In this document: one piece after another, positions 1-9,311 of the stretch
Layout: each line of letters opens with the position of its first letter
Position numbering within the stretch: the first letter of the stretch is position 1
Origin: Enhydrobacter aerosaccus
Lineage (GTDB): Bacteria > Pseudomonadota > Alphaproteobacteria > Reyranellales > Reyranellaceae
DNA length: 52,100 bases
Direction of reading: 5' to 3'
Assembly (NCBI GenBank): GCA_903915535.1
Contig: CAIWTJ010000003.1
Location: forward strand, 1-52,100
Position numbers and translations under genes: made by a program
Notes under the pieces: generated by a model
Seen by the model: the letters and a program-made list of their open reading frames with translations, nothing else
The model's database searches: none
Told to the model about the DNA's origin: nothing

Positions 1-101
1 GATGGCCCGCCGCTGCATGGCTGACCAGCGTTGCGCTCGGCATCGTGGCGGCAGCCGGCACCTTCCTGCACTGGCGCGAAAGGCGTAAAGTCGCGCCATG
101 A
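1..101 (+). CDS. C-terminal end of a membrane protein (partial)
   Basis: The frame beginning at base 3 is open from the window edge to a TGA at 99-101 and encodes about 32 residues. They include one hydrophobic stretch (LTSVALGIVAAAGTFLHW) followed by a basic tail (RERRK). This looks like the last transmembrane helix and cytoplasmic tail of an integral membrane protein, possibly a transporter, but the family cannot be named from so little. Its stop codon overlaps the ATG of the next gene (ATGA), which suggests translational coupling with the DsbA-family gene. Inference rests on the overlap and the hydrophobic pattern only. Confidence 0.5.
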   Translation, partial: WPAAAWLTSVALGIVAAAGTFLHWRERRKVAP

Positions 102-757
102 TTTATGTCGATATCGTTTCCGACACGATCTGCCCGTGGTGTTACATCGGCAAGCGCCGGTTCGAGCGTGCCCTCGCCATGAGCGGCCGCAACGATGTGG
201 CGCTCTCCTGGCGCCCCTTCCAGCTCAATCCCGACATGCCGCCCGAAGGCATGACGCGCGACGACTACGTGCGTGCCAAGTTCGGCGGTGGCGACCGGCC
301 GCGCCAGATCTACCAGGCGATCGCCGAGAGCGGCCGCGAAGCCGGCATCGATTTCCAGTTCTCGCGCATCAAGCGCACGCCCAACACCATCCTCTCTCAC
401 CGCCTGGTTCATTGGGCGGCGAAGCAGGAACGCCAGGAAGAAATCGTGGCCATGCTCTTCAAGGCCTACTTCGAAGAAGGCCTCGACACCGGCGACATGA
501 GCGTGCTGATCGACTGCGCCGTCCGTGCCGGCATCGACGGCATCCGCGCCCAGCGTTTTCTCGCAAGCGACGAGGGCCGCCAGGAAGTCGTGGCATCCGA
601 CGTCTACGCCCGCCGTCTCGGCATCAACGGCGTGCCCTGCTTCATCGTGAACCGGAAATACGCCGTCTCGGGCGCCCAGCCGCCGTCGGCTTTCGTCGAG
701 GTCTTCAACCTCGCCGAGCGCGATGCGGCAACCAGCGGCGCCCAGTCGATCGCCTAG
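98..757 (+). CDS. DsbA family oxidoreductase (FrnE-like)
   Basis: A 219-residue protein with the thioredoxin-fold active site CPWC at residues 12-15 (DTICPWCYIG) directly after the first beta strand. This is typical of the cytoplasmic FrnE/2-hydroxychromene-2-carboxylate isomerase branch of the DsbA superfamily. The cis-proline region is visible near the C-terminus (NGVPCFIV). There is no signal peptide, so it should act in the cytosol as a dithiol oxidoreductase or isomerase. Length fits the family. The start ATG overlaps the upstream stop by ATGA. The stop codon overlaps the mfd stop on the other strand (CTAG), so the two genes converge with no room for a terminator between them. Confidence 0.9.
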   Translation: MIYVDIVSDTICPWCYIGKRRFERALAMSGRNDVALSWRPFQLNPDMPPEGMTRDDYVRAKFGGGDRPRQIYQAIAESGREAGIDFQFSRIKRTPNTILSHRLVHWAAKQERQEEIVAMLFKAYFEEGLDTGDMSVLIDCAVRAGIDGIRAQRFLASDEGRQEVVASDVYARRLGINGVPCFIVNRKYAVSGAQPPSAFVEVFNLAERDAATSGAQSIA

Positions 758-3700
758 GCCGCCAGCTTCGCCATGGCGGAGACGATGCCGGTCACGCCGG
801 AGAGCCGCTGGCGTTCGTCCTTCCAGACCCGCTGCACCATCACGCGCTGATCGGGCCTCACCTTCACGAGCGGCGCGTTCTTCTGGATCCAGCCGATCAG
901 CCGGTCGGGCCGCGCGAACTTGTTGTCGTGGAAGCTCAGGACCACGGCCTTCTCGCCCGCATCGATCTTCTCGACACCGGCCTGCCGGCAGAGCAGCTTC
1001 AACGCCACGGTCTTGAGCAGGAACTCGGCCTCTGGCGGCGTGGTCCCGAATCGGTCGATCAGTTCGGCGGCGAAGGCATCGATCTCGGCCTGGTTGGCGA
1101 GCGCGCCGAGGCGGCGATAGAGGCCCATGCGCACCGAGAGATCGGCGACATACTCTTCCGGGATCAGCACGGGGATGCCGAGATTGATGGTCGGCGACCA
1201 GTCCGCCTGCGAGACCTCGCGTGAGCGGCCGCGGGCCGACTCGACGGCTTCCTCGAGGAGCTGCTGGTAGAGCTCGATGCCGACCTCGCGGATATGGCCC
1301 GACTGTTCCTCGCCCAGGAGATTGCCGGCACCTCGGATGTCGAGGTCGTGGCTTGCGAGCTGGAAGCCGGCGCCCAGGGTGTCGAGCGTCTGCATGACCT
1401 CGAGGCGCTTGGCGGCCGCCTCGTTCAGTGCCTTGCCAGGCGGTACGGTGAGATAGGCATAGGCGCGCGTCTTGCCTCGCCCGATTCGGCCGCGCAGCTG
1501 GTAGAGCTGCGCCAGGCCGAACATGTCGGCGCGATGAATGATCATCGTATTGGCGTTCTGGATATCGAGGCCGCTCTCGACGATGTTCGTCGAAAGCAGG
1601 AGGTCGAACTTGCCATCGACGAAATCCTGCATCGTGTTCTCGATCGTCGTGGGCGCGAGCCGTCCATGCGCCATGGCCATGCGTATCTCGGGCACCAGCT
1701 CACGGATCTGCTCGGCCACGGTCGCGAGATCTTCGACCCTCGGGCAGACATAGAAGCTGCGACCGCCGCGATATTGTTCGCGCAGAAGCGCCTCGCGCAC
1801 CGTGACGCCATCGAAGGGTGTCACGAAGGTGCGCACGGCCAGGCGATCGACCGGCGGCGTGGCGATCAGGCTCATGTCGCGCACGCCCGTCAACGCGAGC
1901 TGCAACGTGCGCGGGATCGGCGTTGCCGTCAGCGTCAACACGTGCACGTCGGCGCGCAATTCCTTCAGCCGTTCCTTGTGGCTCACGCCAAAGTGCTGCT
2001 CCTCGTCCACGATCAGAAGACCGAGATCCTTGAACTCGATGCCCTTGGCCAACAGCGCATGCGTGCCGATGACGATGTTGACCTCGCCTTCCTTGATCGC
2101 GGCCTTCGTCTCCTTGGCTTCCTTGGCCGTGACGAGGCGCGACAGCCGGCCCACCTTCACCGGGAAGCCCTGGAAGCGTTCGACGAAGTTGCGGTGATGC
2201 TGGCGGGCCAGCAAGGTCGTCGGGCCGATCACGGCCACCTGCTTGCCCGACATGGCGGCAACGAAGGCTGCGCGCATCGCCACCTCGGTCTTGCCGAAGC
2301 CTACGTCGCCGCAGACCAGACGATCCATCGGCTTGCCCGAAGCCATGTCTTCGAGCACGTCGCCGATCGCCTGCAACTGATCGTCCGTCTCGGCATAGGG
2401 GAAGCGCGCGCAGAATTCGTCGTAGGCCCCTTCCGGGGGGCTCATCGCCTCGCCGCGCTGGATCGCGCGCTCGGCCGCGATCTTGATCAGCCGGTCGGCC
2501 ATGTCGGCGATGCGTTGCTTCAGCTTGGCCTTGCGCGACTGCCAGGCGACGCCACCCAGGCGATCGAGGGCCGCGTCCTCTTCGCCCGCGCCATAGCGGC
2601 TCAGCACGTCGATGTTCTCGACCGGCACGAAGAGCTTGTCGCCGCCCTCGTAGGTCAGCCGCAGGCAATCGTGGCGCGCATATTGGATCTCGAGCGTGAC
2701 CAGCCCTTCGTAGCGGCCGACGCCATGCTCGCGATGCACCACCAGGTCGCCCTCGCTGAGCGCCGCGGCCTCGGCGATGAAGCGTTCGGACGGACGGCGC
2801 TTCTTCTGCGGCCGCGACAGCCGATCGCCGAGAATGTCTTCCTCGCCGATGATCTCGAGCCCATCGAGAACGAAGCCGTGGTCCAGCGGCCACACCGCGA
2901 TTCCGAGAGCGCCTGCCGGCAGATTGCGGGCCGTCGCAAAGTCCGGCACCGGCACCGGCGTCGTGGCGCCGTGTTCCTGCAGGAGATGCTGGAGACGCGA
3001 GGCCGAGCCTTCGGTGAAGCCCGCGATCACGACCTTGCGCCCCGCGTCGTTCGCGGCCTTGAGATGCTCGGCAACCTTGTCGAACAGGTTCACGCCCTGC
3101 GCAGTGCGGGCCTGGGCGAAGCCTTCGTGACGCCGGCCGCCGAGATCTATCGTGTCGGGCGTGCCGGGTGCGGCGTCGAAGCTCGTGAACTGGCCGACGC
3201 TGCGGCCATCGAGCAGGTGCTCCCACTGCGACGGCTTCAGGTACATCTGGTCGGGCGGCACGGGCTTGTAGTCGGCGCCGCCGCTCATGCCGCCCTTGGC
3301 CCCGGTCTTCAGGCGGGCGTCATAGTAGTCGGCAATCAGCTCGTAGCGCGACTGGAACGCTTCGTTGGCCTGATGGTCAGCCGTGACGATCGCGTCGGGG
3401 CAGTAATCGAGCAAGGTCTCGAGATGGTCGTGGAACAGCGGTAGCCAGTGTTCCATGCCGACGTGCCGCTGGCCGGCCGACACGGCTTCGTAGAGCAGAT
3501 CCTCGCCCGCTACATTGCCGAACAGCGCGCGATAACCACTTCTGAATCGCTCGATGCTCTGCGGCGTCAGCAGCACTTCGCTGACCGGCAGCAGCACGAT
3601 CTCGTCGCGGTCGCCGGTCGACAGCTGCGTCATGGGATCGAACGACCGGATCGATTCGAGCGTGTCGCCGAACCAGTCGAGCCGGAACGGCTCCGTCGTG

Positions 3701-4260
3701 CCGGGCGGATAAAGATCGACCAGCCCGCCGCGGATCGCGAACTCGCCCGGCTCCATCACGGTGTCGGCCCGGCCGTAGCCGTTGGAGCCGAGATATGCCG
3801 TGAGCTCGGTCACCTCGAGGGTCTGGCCCTTGCGCAGGATCGTGGCGGCGTCGGCGTAGAGGCTGCGCGGCGGCACCTTCTGCAGCGCCGCGCCCACGGA
3901 CGCGAGGATGATGCGGCCGGGCGCACCGGGCTTCTTCGGCGTCGCCAGCCGCGCCAGGGTCTGCAGCCGTTCGGCCACGATGTCGGGGTGCGGCGACAGC
4001 CGGTCGTACGGCAGGCAGTCCCAAGCCGGAAAGACCAGTACCTGACGCTCCGGCGCGAAGAAGCGCAGGCCGTCCTGCAGTCGTTCCAGCCGCTGGCCGT
4101 CGCGCGCCACGTGCAGAATGTCCTGCCCGCCGGTCGTCGTCGCGATCTCGGCAAGCGCCAGCGCGTCGGCGCCTTCGGGAAGGCCCGCGATGGTCCAGCG
4201 TCCGGCTCTGCGGTGCAGTACGGACAGGCGTTCGGCCAGAGTCGGCGCTTGGCTCGCCAT
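754..4260 (-). CDS. mfd: Transcription-repair coupling factor Mfd
   Basis: At 1168 residues this is full length for Mfd, the ATP-dependent translocase that removes RNA polymerase stalled at DNA lesions and recruits UvrA. The N-terminal half carries the UvrB-like region. A CarD-like RNA-polymerase-interacting domain follows near residues 500-570 (GDLVVHREHGVGRYEGL). The RecG-like helicase core has Walker A GDVGFGKT at about 645-652 and Walker B DEEQHFG at about 752, plus TATPIPRTL and QLRGRIGRG. The C-terminal D7 regulatory domain is present. The start codon overlaps the sdhE stop by one base (TGATG), so translation is probably coupled. The sdhE-mfd pair next to divergent recG is a common alphaproteobacterial arrangement. 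Confidence 0.98.
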   Translation of the reverse strand: MASQAPTLAERLSVLHRRAGRWTIAGLPEGADALALAEIATTTGGQDILHVARDGQRLERLQDGLRFFAPERQVLVFPAWDCLPYDRLSPHPDIVAERLQTLARLATPKKPGAPGRIILASVGAALQKVPPRSLYADAATILRKGQTLEVTELTAYLGSNGYGRADTVMEPGEFAIRGGLVDLYPPGTTEPFRLDWFGDTLESIRSFDPMTQLSTGDRDEIVLLPVSEVLLTPQSIERFRSGYRALFGNVAGEDLLYEAVSAGQRHVGMEHWLPLFHDHLETLLDYCPDAIVTADHQANEAFQSRYELIADYYDARLKTGAKGGMSGGADYKPVPPDQMYLKPSQWEHLLDGRSVGQFTSFDAAPGTPDTIDLGGRRHEGFAQARTAQGVNLFDKVAEHLKAANDAGRKVVIAGFTEGSASRLQHLLQEHGATTPVPVPDFATARNLPAGALGIAVWPLDHGFVLDGLEIIGEEDILGDRLSRPQKKRRPSERFIAEAAALSEGDLVVHREHGVGRYEGLVTLEIQYARHDCLRLTYEGGDKLFVPVENIDVLSRYGAGEEDAALDRLGGVAWQSRKAKLKQRIADMADRLIKIAAERAIQRGEAMSPPEGAYDEFCARFPYAETDDQLQAIGDVLEDMASGKPMDRLVCGDVGFGKTEVAMRAAFVAAMSGKQVAVIGPTTLLARQHHRNFVERFQGFPVKVGRLSRLVTAKEAKETKAAIKEGEVNIVIGTHALLAKGIEFKDLGLLIVDEEQHFGVSHKERLKELRADVHVLTLTATPIPRTLQLALTGVRDMSLIATPPVDRLAVRTFVTPFDGVTVREALLREQYRGGRSFYVCPRVEDLATVAEQIRELVPEIRMAMAHGRLAPTTIENTMQDFVDGKFDLLLSTNIVESGLDIQNANTMIIHRADMFGLAQLYQLRGRIGRGKTRAYAYLTVPPGKALNEAAAKRLEVMQTLDTLGAGFQLASHDLDIRGAGNLLGEEQSGHIREVGIELYQQLLEEAVESARGRSREVSQADWSPTINLGIPVLIPEEYVADLSVRMGLYRRLGALANQAEIDAFAAELIDRFGTTPPEAEFLLKTVALKLLCRQAGVEKIDAGEKAVVLSFHDNKFARPDRLIGWIQKNAPLVKVRPDQRVMVQRVWKDERQRLSGVTGIVSAMAKLAA

Positions 4261-4529
4261 CAGAACGTGACCCGGAAGGCCATGAGCAGGCGCAGCACCG
4301 GCGTATCGGCTTCGGGCGGCGGCGTGGCCTTACCCGCCACCCAGTCGTAGATGTCGTTGTCGCCCACCTGCAGTAGCCGTTCGTACTGGTCGAGCTCCGC
4401 GGCGCCAAACTCCCCAATGTGCGCACGCGCGAATTGGCCAAGGAGAATGTCGTTCTCCTTGTTGCCGCGGTATACGCTGCGATACAGCAACCGCTTCCGC
4501 CGCGTCTCCAGTTCGGAGTCTGCGCTCAA
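4260..4529 (-). CDS. sdhE: Succinate dehydrogenase assembly factor SdhE (DUF339)
   Basis: An 89-residue protein of the SdhE/YgfY/Sdh5 family, which promotes covalent FAD attachment to the succinate dehydrogenase flavoprotein. The family signature RGxxE is present as RGNKEND at residues 21-27, followed by the conserved helices ending in YDWVAGK. The start appears to be TTG at 4529, preceded by a purine-rich GGGGAAAAGAG. No ATG or GTG is available upstream of the RGxxE helix in frame. It is the first gene of the sdhE-mfd pair and diverges from recG across about 70 bases, where both promoters must lie. Confidence 0.92.
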   Translation of the reverse strand: MSADSELETRRKRLLYRSVYRGNKENDILLGQFARAHIGEFGAAELDQYERLLQVGDNDIYDWVAGKATPPPEADTPVLRLLMAFRVTF

Positions 4530-4600
4530 CTCTTTTCCCCAGGTGGGTCGAAAAAGGGGGTGTCATATAGGCGGCGACGGTGGCGAAGTCACGTCCAGCC

Positions 4601-6682
4601 ATGCGCCCCCAGAGCCTCACCCCGCTTTTCGCCCAAGTCACGTCCCTGCCCGGAATCGGGCCGCGCCTGGGCAAGCTCGTCGAACGCCTGGCGGGACCGC
4701 TCGTGGTGGACCTGCTGTGGCACCTGCCCTCGGCGATCATCGACCGGCGCAACGCTCCCGAAGTGGCCCAGGCCAGGGCCGGTGAAGTGGCGACCCTCAC
4801 CGTCACGATCGACGAGCACCATGTGCCGCACAGCCCGCGCCAGCCCTACCGGGTCTGGTGCAGCGACGAGACCGGAAAGCTCTGCGTTACCTATTTCAAC
4901 GGCCGCGAGGACTACCTCAAGAAGCTGCTGCCGCCCGGCGAGATCCGCGTGATCAGCGGCAAGATCGAGCTCTACCAGGGCGAAGTGCAGATGACGCATC
5001 CCGACCACGTGGTGCCGCTCGAGGAGCGCGACTCGATTCTGCGGGTGGAGCCGGTCTACGGCCTCACCGCTGGCCTCACTCAGAGGCCGCTGCAGAAGGC
5101 CATCACGGCCGCCGTCGCGCTATCGCCGGAGCTGCCCGAATGGCAGGACCCGGCCTATCTGAAGAAGCAGAAGTGGGAAGCCTGGAAGGCGTCGCTCACC
5201 CAGGCCCACGCACCCGCCGAGGTGACGGACCTCTCGCCGCTCACGCCAGCCCGCGCGCGGCTGGCCTTCGACGAACTGCTGGCGAGCCAGCTCGCCATCG
5301 CCCTCGTGCGTCACCACAATCGCACCCTCGCCGGCCGCGCGGTGAAGGGCGACGGCAGCCTGCAAAAGCGCGCGCTCGCGGCACTGCCCTTCCAGCTCAC
5401 CGCGAGCCAGCTCCTGGCCAACGCCGAGATTGCGGCCGACATGGCCAAGCCCGAGCGCATGGTGCGGCTGCTGCAGGGCGATGTCGGCAGCGGCAAGACC
5501 CTCGTGGCTTTCCTTGCAATGCTCACCGCCGTCGAGGCCGGTGCGCAGGCGGCAATGATGGCGCCCACCGAACTGCTGGCCCGGCAGCACTACGCCACGA
5601 TCGCGCCGCTTGCAGAGGCTGCGGGCGTGACGATCGCGTTGCTGACCGGGCGGGACAGCCAGAACCAGAAGAAGGCCACGCTGCGCGGGCTTGCCGAGGG
5701 CCACATCGAGATCGTGGTCGGAACGCACGCCCTGGTGCAGGACGACGTGGAATTCGCCGACCTGGCGCTGGCCGTCGTGGACGAGCAGCATCGCTTCGGT
5801 GTCCACCAGCGCATGGCGCTGTCGTCGAAGGCCGCGGCCGTCGACCTGCTGGTCATGACCGCGACGCCGATCCCGCGCACGCTCATGCTGGCGGCCTACG
5901 GCGACCTCGACGTTTCCAAGCTGACGGAGAAGCCCGCGGGCCGGCAGCCCATCGACACCCGCACCCTGCCGATCGAGCGCATCGGCGAGGTGGTGCAGGC
6001 CGTGGGGCGCATGATCTCGACCGGCGCGCGCGTCTACTGGGTCTGCCCTCTGATCGAGGAGTCCGAGGACGTCGATCTCGCCAATGCCGAGGAACGCTTC
6101 CGCACCCTGGACGCGCGCTATCCGGGCAAGGTCGGCCTGCTGCATGGGCGGCTGAAGGGGCCGGAGCGCGAGGCGACCATGAACGCTTTCGCCACCGGCA
6201 CCCTGTCGATCCTGGTGGCCACGACCGTGATCGAGGTCGGCGTCGACGTGCCGGCAGCGACCGTCATGGTCATCGAGCATGCCGAACGCTTCGGCCTCGC
6301 CCAACTTCACCAGCTGCGGGGCCGAGTCGGCCGAGGCGTCGACAAGTCGACCTGCCTCCTGCTCTACGCGCAGCCGCTCGGCGAGACGGCGAAGTCTCGC
6401 CTCGCCATCATGCGCGAGACCGAGGACGGCTTCCGCATCGCCGAGGAGGACCTGAAACTGCGCGGCGGCGGTGAGTTGCTGGGCACGCGCCAAAGCGGCC
6501 TGCCCGACATGCGCCTGGCCGATCTCGGCGCCCATGCCGAGTTGCTGGAAGCCGCCCGCGACGATGCCCGGCTGATCGTCGACCGCGATCCGGACCTCGA
6601 GAGCGAGAGGGGCAAGGCGCTGAGGGCCCTTCTCTACCTCTTCCGGCGCGACGATGCGGTCCGCACCCTGCGCGCCGGGTAG
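4601..6682 (+). CDS. recG: ATP-dependent DNA helicase RecG
   Basis: RecG remodels stalled replication forks and Holliday junctions. The 693-residue product has the N-terminal wedge/OB domain (including VTSLPGIGPRLGKLVERL near the start), Walker A GDVGSGKT at about 293-300, the DEQH box (DEQHRFG) near 393, TATPIPRTL, and QLRGRVGRG in helicase lobe 2. I place the start at the ATG at 4601 because family members begin close to this point. An in-frame GTG at 4580 would add seven residues. It is transcribed away from sdhE-mfd, so three genome-maintenance or assembly genes share one short control region. Confidence 0.97.
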   Translation: MRPQSLTPLFAQVTSLPGIGPRLGKLVERLAGPLVVDLLWHLPSAIIDRRNAPEVAQARAGEVATLTVTIDEHHVPHSPRQPYRVWCSDETGKLCVTYFNGREDYLKKLLPPGEIRVISGKIELYQGEVQMTHPDHVVPLEERDSILRVEPVYGLTAGLTQRPLQKAITAAVALSPELPEWQDPAYLKKQKWEAWKASLTQAHAPAEVTDLSPLTPARARLAFDELLASQLAIALVRHHNRTLAGRAVKGDGSLQKRALAALPFQLTASQLLANAEIAADMAKPERMVRLLQGDVGSGKTLVAFLAMLTAVEAGAQAAMMAPTELLARQHYATIAPLAEAAGVTIALLTGRDSQNQKKATLRGLAEGHIEIVVGTHALVQDDVEFADLALAVVDEQHRFGVHQRMALSSKAAAVDLLVMTATPIPRTLMLAAYGDLDVSKLTEKPAGRQPIDTRTLPIERIGEVVQAVGRMISTGARVYWVCPLIEESEDVDLANAEERFRTLDARYPGKVGLLHGRLKGPEREATMNAFATGTLSILVATTVIEVGVDVPAATVMVIEHAERFGLAQLHQLRGRVGRGVDKSTCLLLYAQPLGETAKSRLAIMRETEDGFRIAEEDLKLRGGGELLGTRQSGLPDMRLADLGAHAELLEAARDDARLIVDRDPDLESERGKALRALLYLFRRDDAVRTLRAG

Positions 6683-6691
6683 TCCCCAAAT

Positions 6692-6755
6692 TGTCCCGAC
6701 TTCCTGGGACAGCTTTGATAGCGATGGCACAAGCCTTTAAGGCGATTTGTCCCAG
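6692..6755. repeat. Short inverted repeats after recG
   Basis: TGTCCC at 6692-6697 and GGGACA at 6706-6711 can form a 6-bp stem. CTGGGACA at 6704-6711 is also complementary to TGTCCCAG at 6748-6755. The region lies between the convergent 3' ends of recG and the DUF4139 gene, where a two-way terminator would be useful. There is no good T-run, so a terminator role is only a guess. Confidence 0.35.
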
Positions 6756-6819
6756 CTTTCGCCACCCCCGTCGCAGGCCGTCGCGCGCAATAAAATAATA
6801 ACGGTGAAAACGGCGGCGA

Positions 6820-8829
6820 CTATCCCAGTTGGGCGATGTAACTGCGCAACGCCTCGCGGGCGCCGTCGACGGCCTTCTGGGCGTCGGCCCTCTTTTTCGA
6901 CAGGGTGTCGAGGTCGTTCTCCTGCTTCTCGAGCGTCGCAAGATAGCGCTTCTGCAGGTCGCTCCCCGCCGGCACCTTGCCGATGTTCTCGCGGATGCGG
7001 GCCTGCTCCTCGACGATCTGGTTGCGCTCGGCATCGACCTGCCCCAGCGCGCGCTGCGCCTCGGCAACGCCCTGCTGAAGCTGCAGCACCTTGGTCAACA
7101 CGTCGCGCGTCTTGGCATCGAACTCGTTCGCTCGGGCATAGACGCCCAGCTGCTCCGCCGAGCCGTCGAGCAGGCGAAGCTCCTGTTGCCGGGTCTGTTC
7201 CTGCACGACCTCGAACGCCTGAGTGTCGTTGCCGGCCACGAGCTGGAACGGGATGCGATAGTTGCCTTCGCTGATCTCGATGCCCTTCGCGTCCGGCTTC
7301 ACGAGAGTCCAGCCCGCGAGGCGATTCTGGACGACGATCAGCTTGCGCGGCTCCTTGAGCGTTCCCTTCACGCGATAGGTCATGTTCTGCCGCACGATCA
7401 GTGAAGAGCGCAACGCTCCGTTCGCGATCGTGCCGTTCGCCACGCGCTGCGACTGCGCCGGATCGCGTTCGATCGTGATCTTCTCGTCGAGCGCGTAAGG
7501 CAGCAGCCGCGTCTCTCCCGTCGGGAAGGCAGAAAGCCGCGCGTCGCCGACATAGGAGACGTTGCCGGTCTTGTCGCGCTCGTACAGCGTCAGGATGCCC
7601 GGCGGCAGGCCGGTGTCGCCGTCGTTGGTGAGCCGGATCGCTGCCAGCGGGTTACGCGCCGCAGTATCGGCTTGAAAGAGCGCGAGCCGCTCCGCCGGCA
7701 CCTGGCGATCGAGAATCGGGATCGACAGCGTGCGACCGTTGGTGACGTCCACGGGCCGCGGGAACTTGAACGTGACCTGGGTGGCGGCATCCGTCGCCTC
7801 GAACTGTTCCGCCGACTGTGCGACGGGAGGCGCTGCCGCGAAAGCCGGTGCCGCCATGTCGCGCTGCCGGCCGATCGACGCGGGAGCTGCCGGCGCAGGG
7901 GCCGGCGGCGGCATTGCTTTGGCAGCGACCCCTCCGCGATCGACGTTCGGTATCAGCCGGCCCGCCACTTCGACGGGAATCTCGGGTCGCGTGACGTAGT
8001 AGGCTTCGTAAAGGGCCTGATGGAAGGCGACCGGCCGGCCCGACGCGAGCGTGAGTTCAACGCCCTTCCAGTCCTGGCCGCTCATGTTCTCAATGGTGGC
8101 CCAACCCTGCAGGGCGGCCTTCGGCGAAGCCGCGTCGCCCGGCAGGGTCATGCGATAGGACGCCTTCCATACCGGCACGGACACGATGTAGGCCACGCGA
8201 ACGGCCCGCTTGCCCTGCCCCTTGGTCGTGAGCTCCAGGGTGCGCGCATCTGTGGCCCGATTGGCTTCGATGGCGGCCAGCGCCTTGGCGATCTTGGCGC
8301 GAATGGCGGGATCGTCGAACTGCAGGCTCTCCATGTCCTCGATGACGAATTGCTGCAGGCCGCTGTCGGTCATCAACGTCACGCGATTGCGAACGCCGAG
8401 CGTCGTACCGTCCTTGGATGTGCTGGCCTCGGGCTGCAAGGAGACGATGCGTCCGGAGAGCGCCCGGCTGCCGCTCACGGTCACCCGCGCCCCTTTGAGG
8501 GCCGTCAGAAGCCCTTCGGTCGAGATCAACGCATTTTCATCGAACGGCAGGTCCTTGAACGCCTGCTTGAGCGGCTCCTTGCCGGGAAGGCTGAGGCCGC
8601 CAACGCCGCCCTTTTCGTCGTAGACAACGAGGCTCTTCAGCACGTCGTCTACCTGGTCGAGCGGCACCGTGAGCTTGAGCGTGGCGTCGTTCTCGACCGT
8701 GGCCTCGTATTCGAAGTAACCGAGGCCGGCGGAGGACAGCATCACGCGCTTCAGCGCGAGGTCCTGCGCGGCGGCAAGGGACGGAATGCTGCAAAGGCCC
8801 AGCAAAGCCACGATCAAAAGGCGCCGCAT
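6820..8829 (-). CDS. DUF4139 domain-containing secreted protein
   Basis: A 669-residue exported protein from the ATG at 8829, preceded by GGGGAAAC. An upstream ATG at 8871 would add 14 residues in front of the signal peptide and is unlikely. Residues 1-22 (RRLLIVALLGLCSIPSLAAA) form a signal peptide. The body matches the DUF4139 (mucoidy-inhibitor-A-like) family: beta-rich N-terminal region, an Ala/Pro-rich linker near residue 305, a second beta-rich region, and a C-terminal charged coiled coil (about 560-660). The molecular role of the family is poorly known; periplasmic or envelope location is inferred. It follows sufU on the same strand after 74 bases that hold a hairpin and a palindrome. 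Confidence 0.85.
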   Translation of the reverse strand: MRRLLIVALLGLCSIPSLAAAQDLALKRVMLSSAGLGYFEYEATVENDATLKLTVPLDQVDDVLKSLVVYDEKGGVGGLSLPGKEPLKQAFKDLPFDENALISTEGLLTALKGARVTVSGSRALSGRIVSLQPEASTSKDGTTLGVRNRVTLMTDSGLQQFVIEDMESLQFDDPAIRAKIAKALAAIEANRATDARTLELTTKGQGKRAVRVAYIVSVPVWKASYRMTLPGDAASPKAALQGWATIENMSGQDWKGVELTLASGRPVAFHQALYEAYYVTRPEIPVEVAGRLIPNVDRGGVAAKAMPPPAPAPAAPASIGRQRDMAAPAFAAAPPVAQSAEQFEATDAATQVTFKFPRPVDVTNGRTLSIPILDRQVPAERLALFQADTAARNPLAAIRLTNDGDTGLPPGILTLYERDKTGNVSYVGDARLSAFPTGETRLLPYALDEKITIERDPAQSQRVANGTIANGALRSSLIVRQNMTYRVKGTLKEPRKLIVVQNRLAGWTLVKPDAKGIEISEGNYRIPFQLVAGNDTQAFEVVQEQTRQQELRLLDGSAEQLGVYARANEFDAKTRDVLTKVLQLQQGVAEAQRALGQVDAERNQIVEEQARIRENIGKVPAGSDLQKRYLATLEKQENDLDTLSKKRADAQKAVDGAREALRSYIAQLG

Positions 8830-8860
8830 GTCGTTTCCCCGCTCAATTCTTACGAGAGCC

Positions 8861-8880
8861 TGTGTGTACACTGTGACACA
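8861..8880. promoter_or_regulatory. Operator-like palindrome upstream of the DUF4139 gene
   Basis: The 20 bases TGTGTGTACACTGTGACACA have TGTGT and ACACA at their ends and a perfect inner GTGTACAC. They begin 31 bases upstream of the chosen ATG of the DUF4139 gene. The position and symmetry fit a dimeric regulator site, but no regulator can be named. Confidence 0.3.
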
Positions 8881-8899
8881 ACCACGGCAATGCCGCGGT
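8876..8899 (-). terminator. Possible weak terminator after sufU
   Basis: On the minus strand, five bases after the sufU stop codon, ACCGCGGC and GCCGTGGT (8899-8892 and 8888-8881) can form an 8-bp stem, including one G-U pair, with a 3-base loop. The tail is TTGTGT rather than a clean T-run, so termination would be weak at best. Confidence 0.4.
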
Positions 8900-8903
8900 G
8901 AAT

Positions 8904-9311
8904 CTAAGAGAGCGCGTCTTTCAGCGCTTCGAGCGGCAGCAACACGCAGTCCTGGCGGGACTTGTGAGCCGCCACGGGGGCAAAGGCCGCATAAGGTTCG
9001 TGTGGCGCGCCTTGCTCCCGGCCCAACGCACGCTCGGCATCGTGGCGGATTTCGGCGACGCCGCCTGCGTCCTTGCCGATCGCCAGCGACGACAGCGCCG
9101 AGGCCGACGCCTGACAGAGCAGGCAGCCACGCACCTGGTGGGCGATCTCTGTGATCTTGCCCTGCCCGTCGAGAGTCACTTCAATGATCACCCGGTCCCC
9201 GCACAGCGGATTGTCGCGCCGCGCCGTCCTGGTCGGGGTCGCGAGCTTGCCGGCGCCGGTCTTGGCCTTGGCCAGGGCGACGATCTTCTCCTGGTAGAGT
9301 TCGTCGCTCAT
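8904..9311 (-). CDS. sufU: SufU-type iron-sulfur assembly protein (zinc-dependent sulfur acceptor)
   Basis: A 135-residue NifU-N/SufU family protein. The ligand set known from Bacillus SufU is present: Cys37 and Asp39 (NPLCGDRV), Cys63 (RGCLLC) and Cys122 (QDCVLLPL), followed by the conserved QASAS. SufU takes persulfide sulfur from the cysteine desulfurase SufS, so the enzyme pair is complete here. The start ATG overlaps the sufS stop (ATGA), a coupled sufS-sufU pair. No sufBCD genes are in the window. An extra cysteine (Cys66) sits three residues after Cys63. Whether it acts as a scaffold or a sulfur acceptor is inferred from the residues only. Confidence 0.9.
   Translation of the reverse strand: MSDELYQEKIVALAKAKTGAGKLATPTRTARRDNPLCGDRVIIEVTLDGQGKITEIAHQVRGCLLCQASASALSSLAIGKDAGGVAEIRHDAERALGREQGAPHEPYAAFAPVAAHKSRQDCVLLPLEALKDALS

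Noticed and set aside
1294-3444. A 716-codon open frame on the plus strand opposite mfd
   Set aside because: It lies wholly antisense to the clearly conserved Mfd coding sequence. Its translation is rich in Arg, His, Ala and Gly without any motif, as expected for shadow frames in high-GC DNA.
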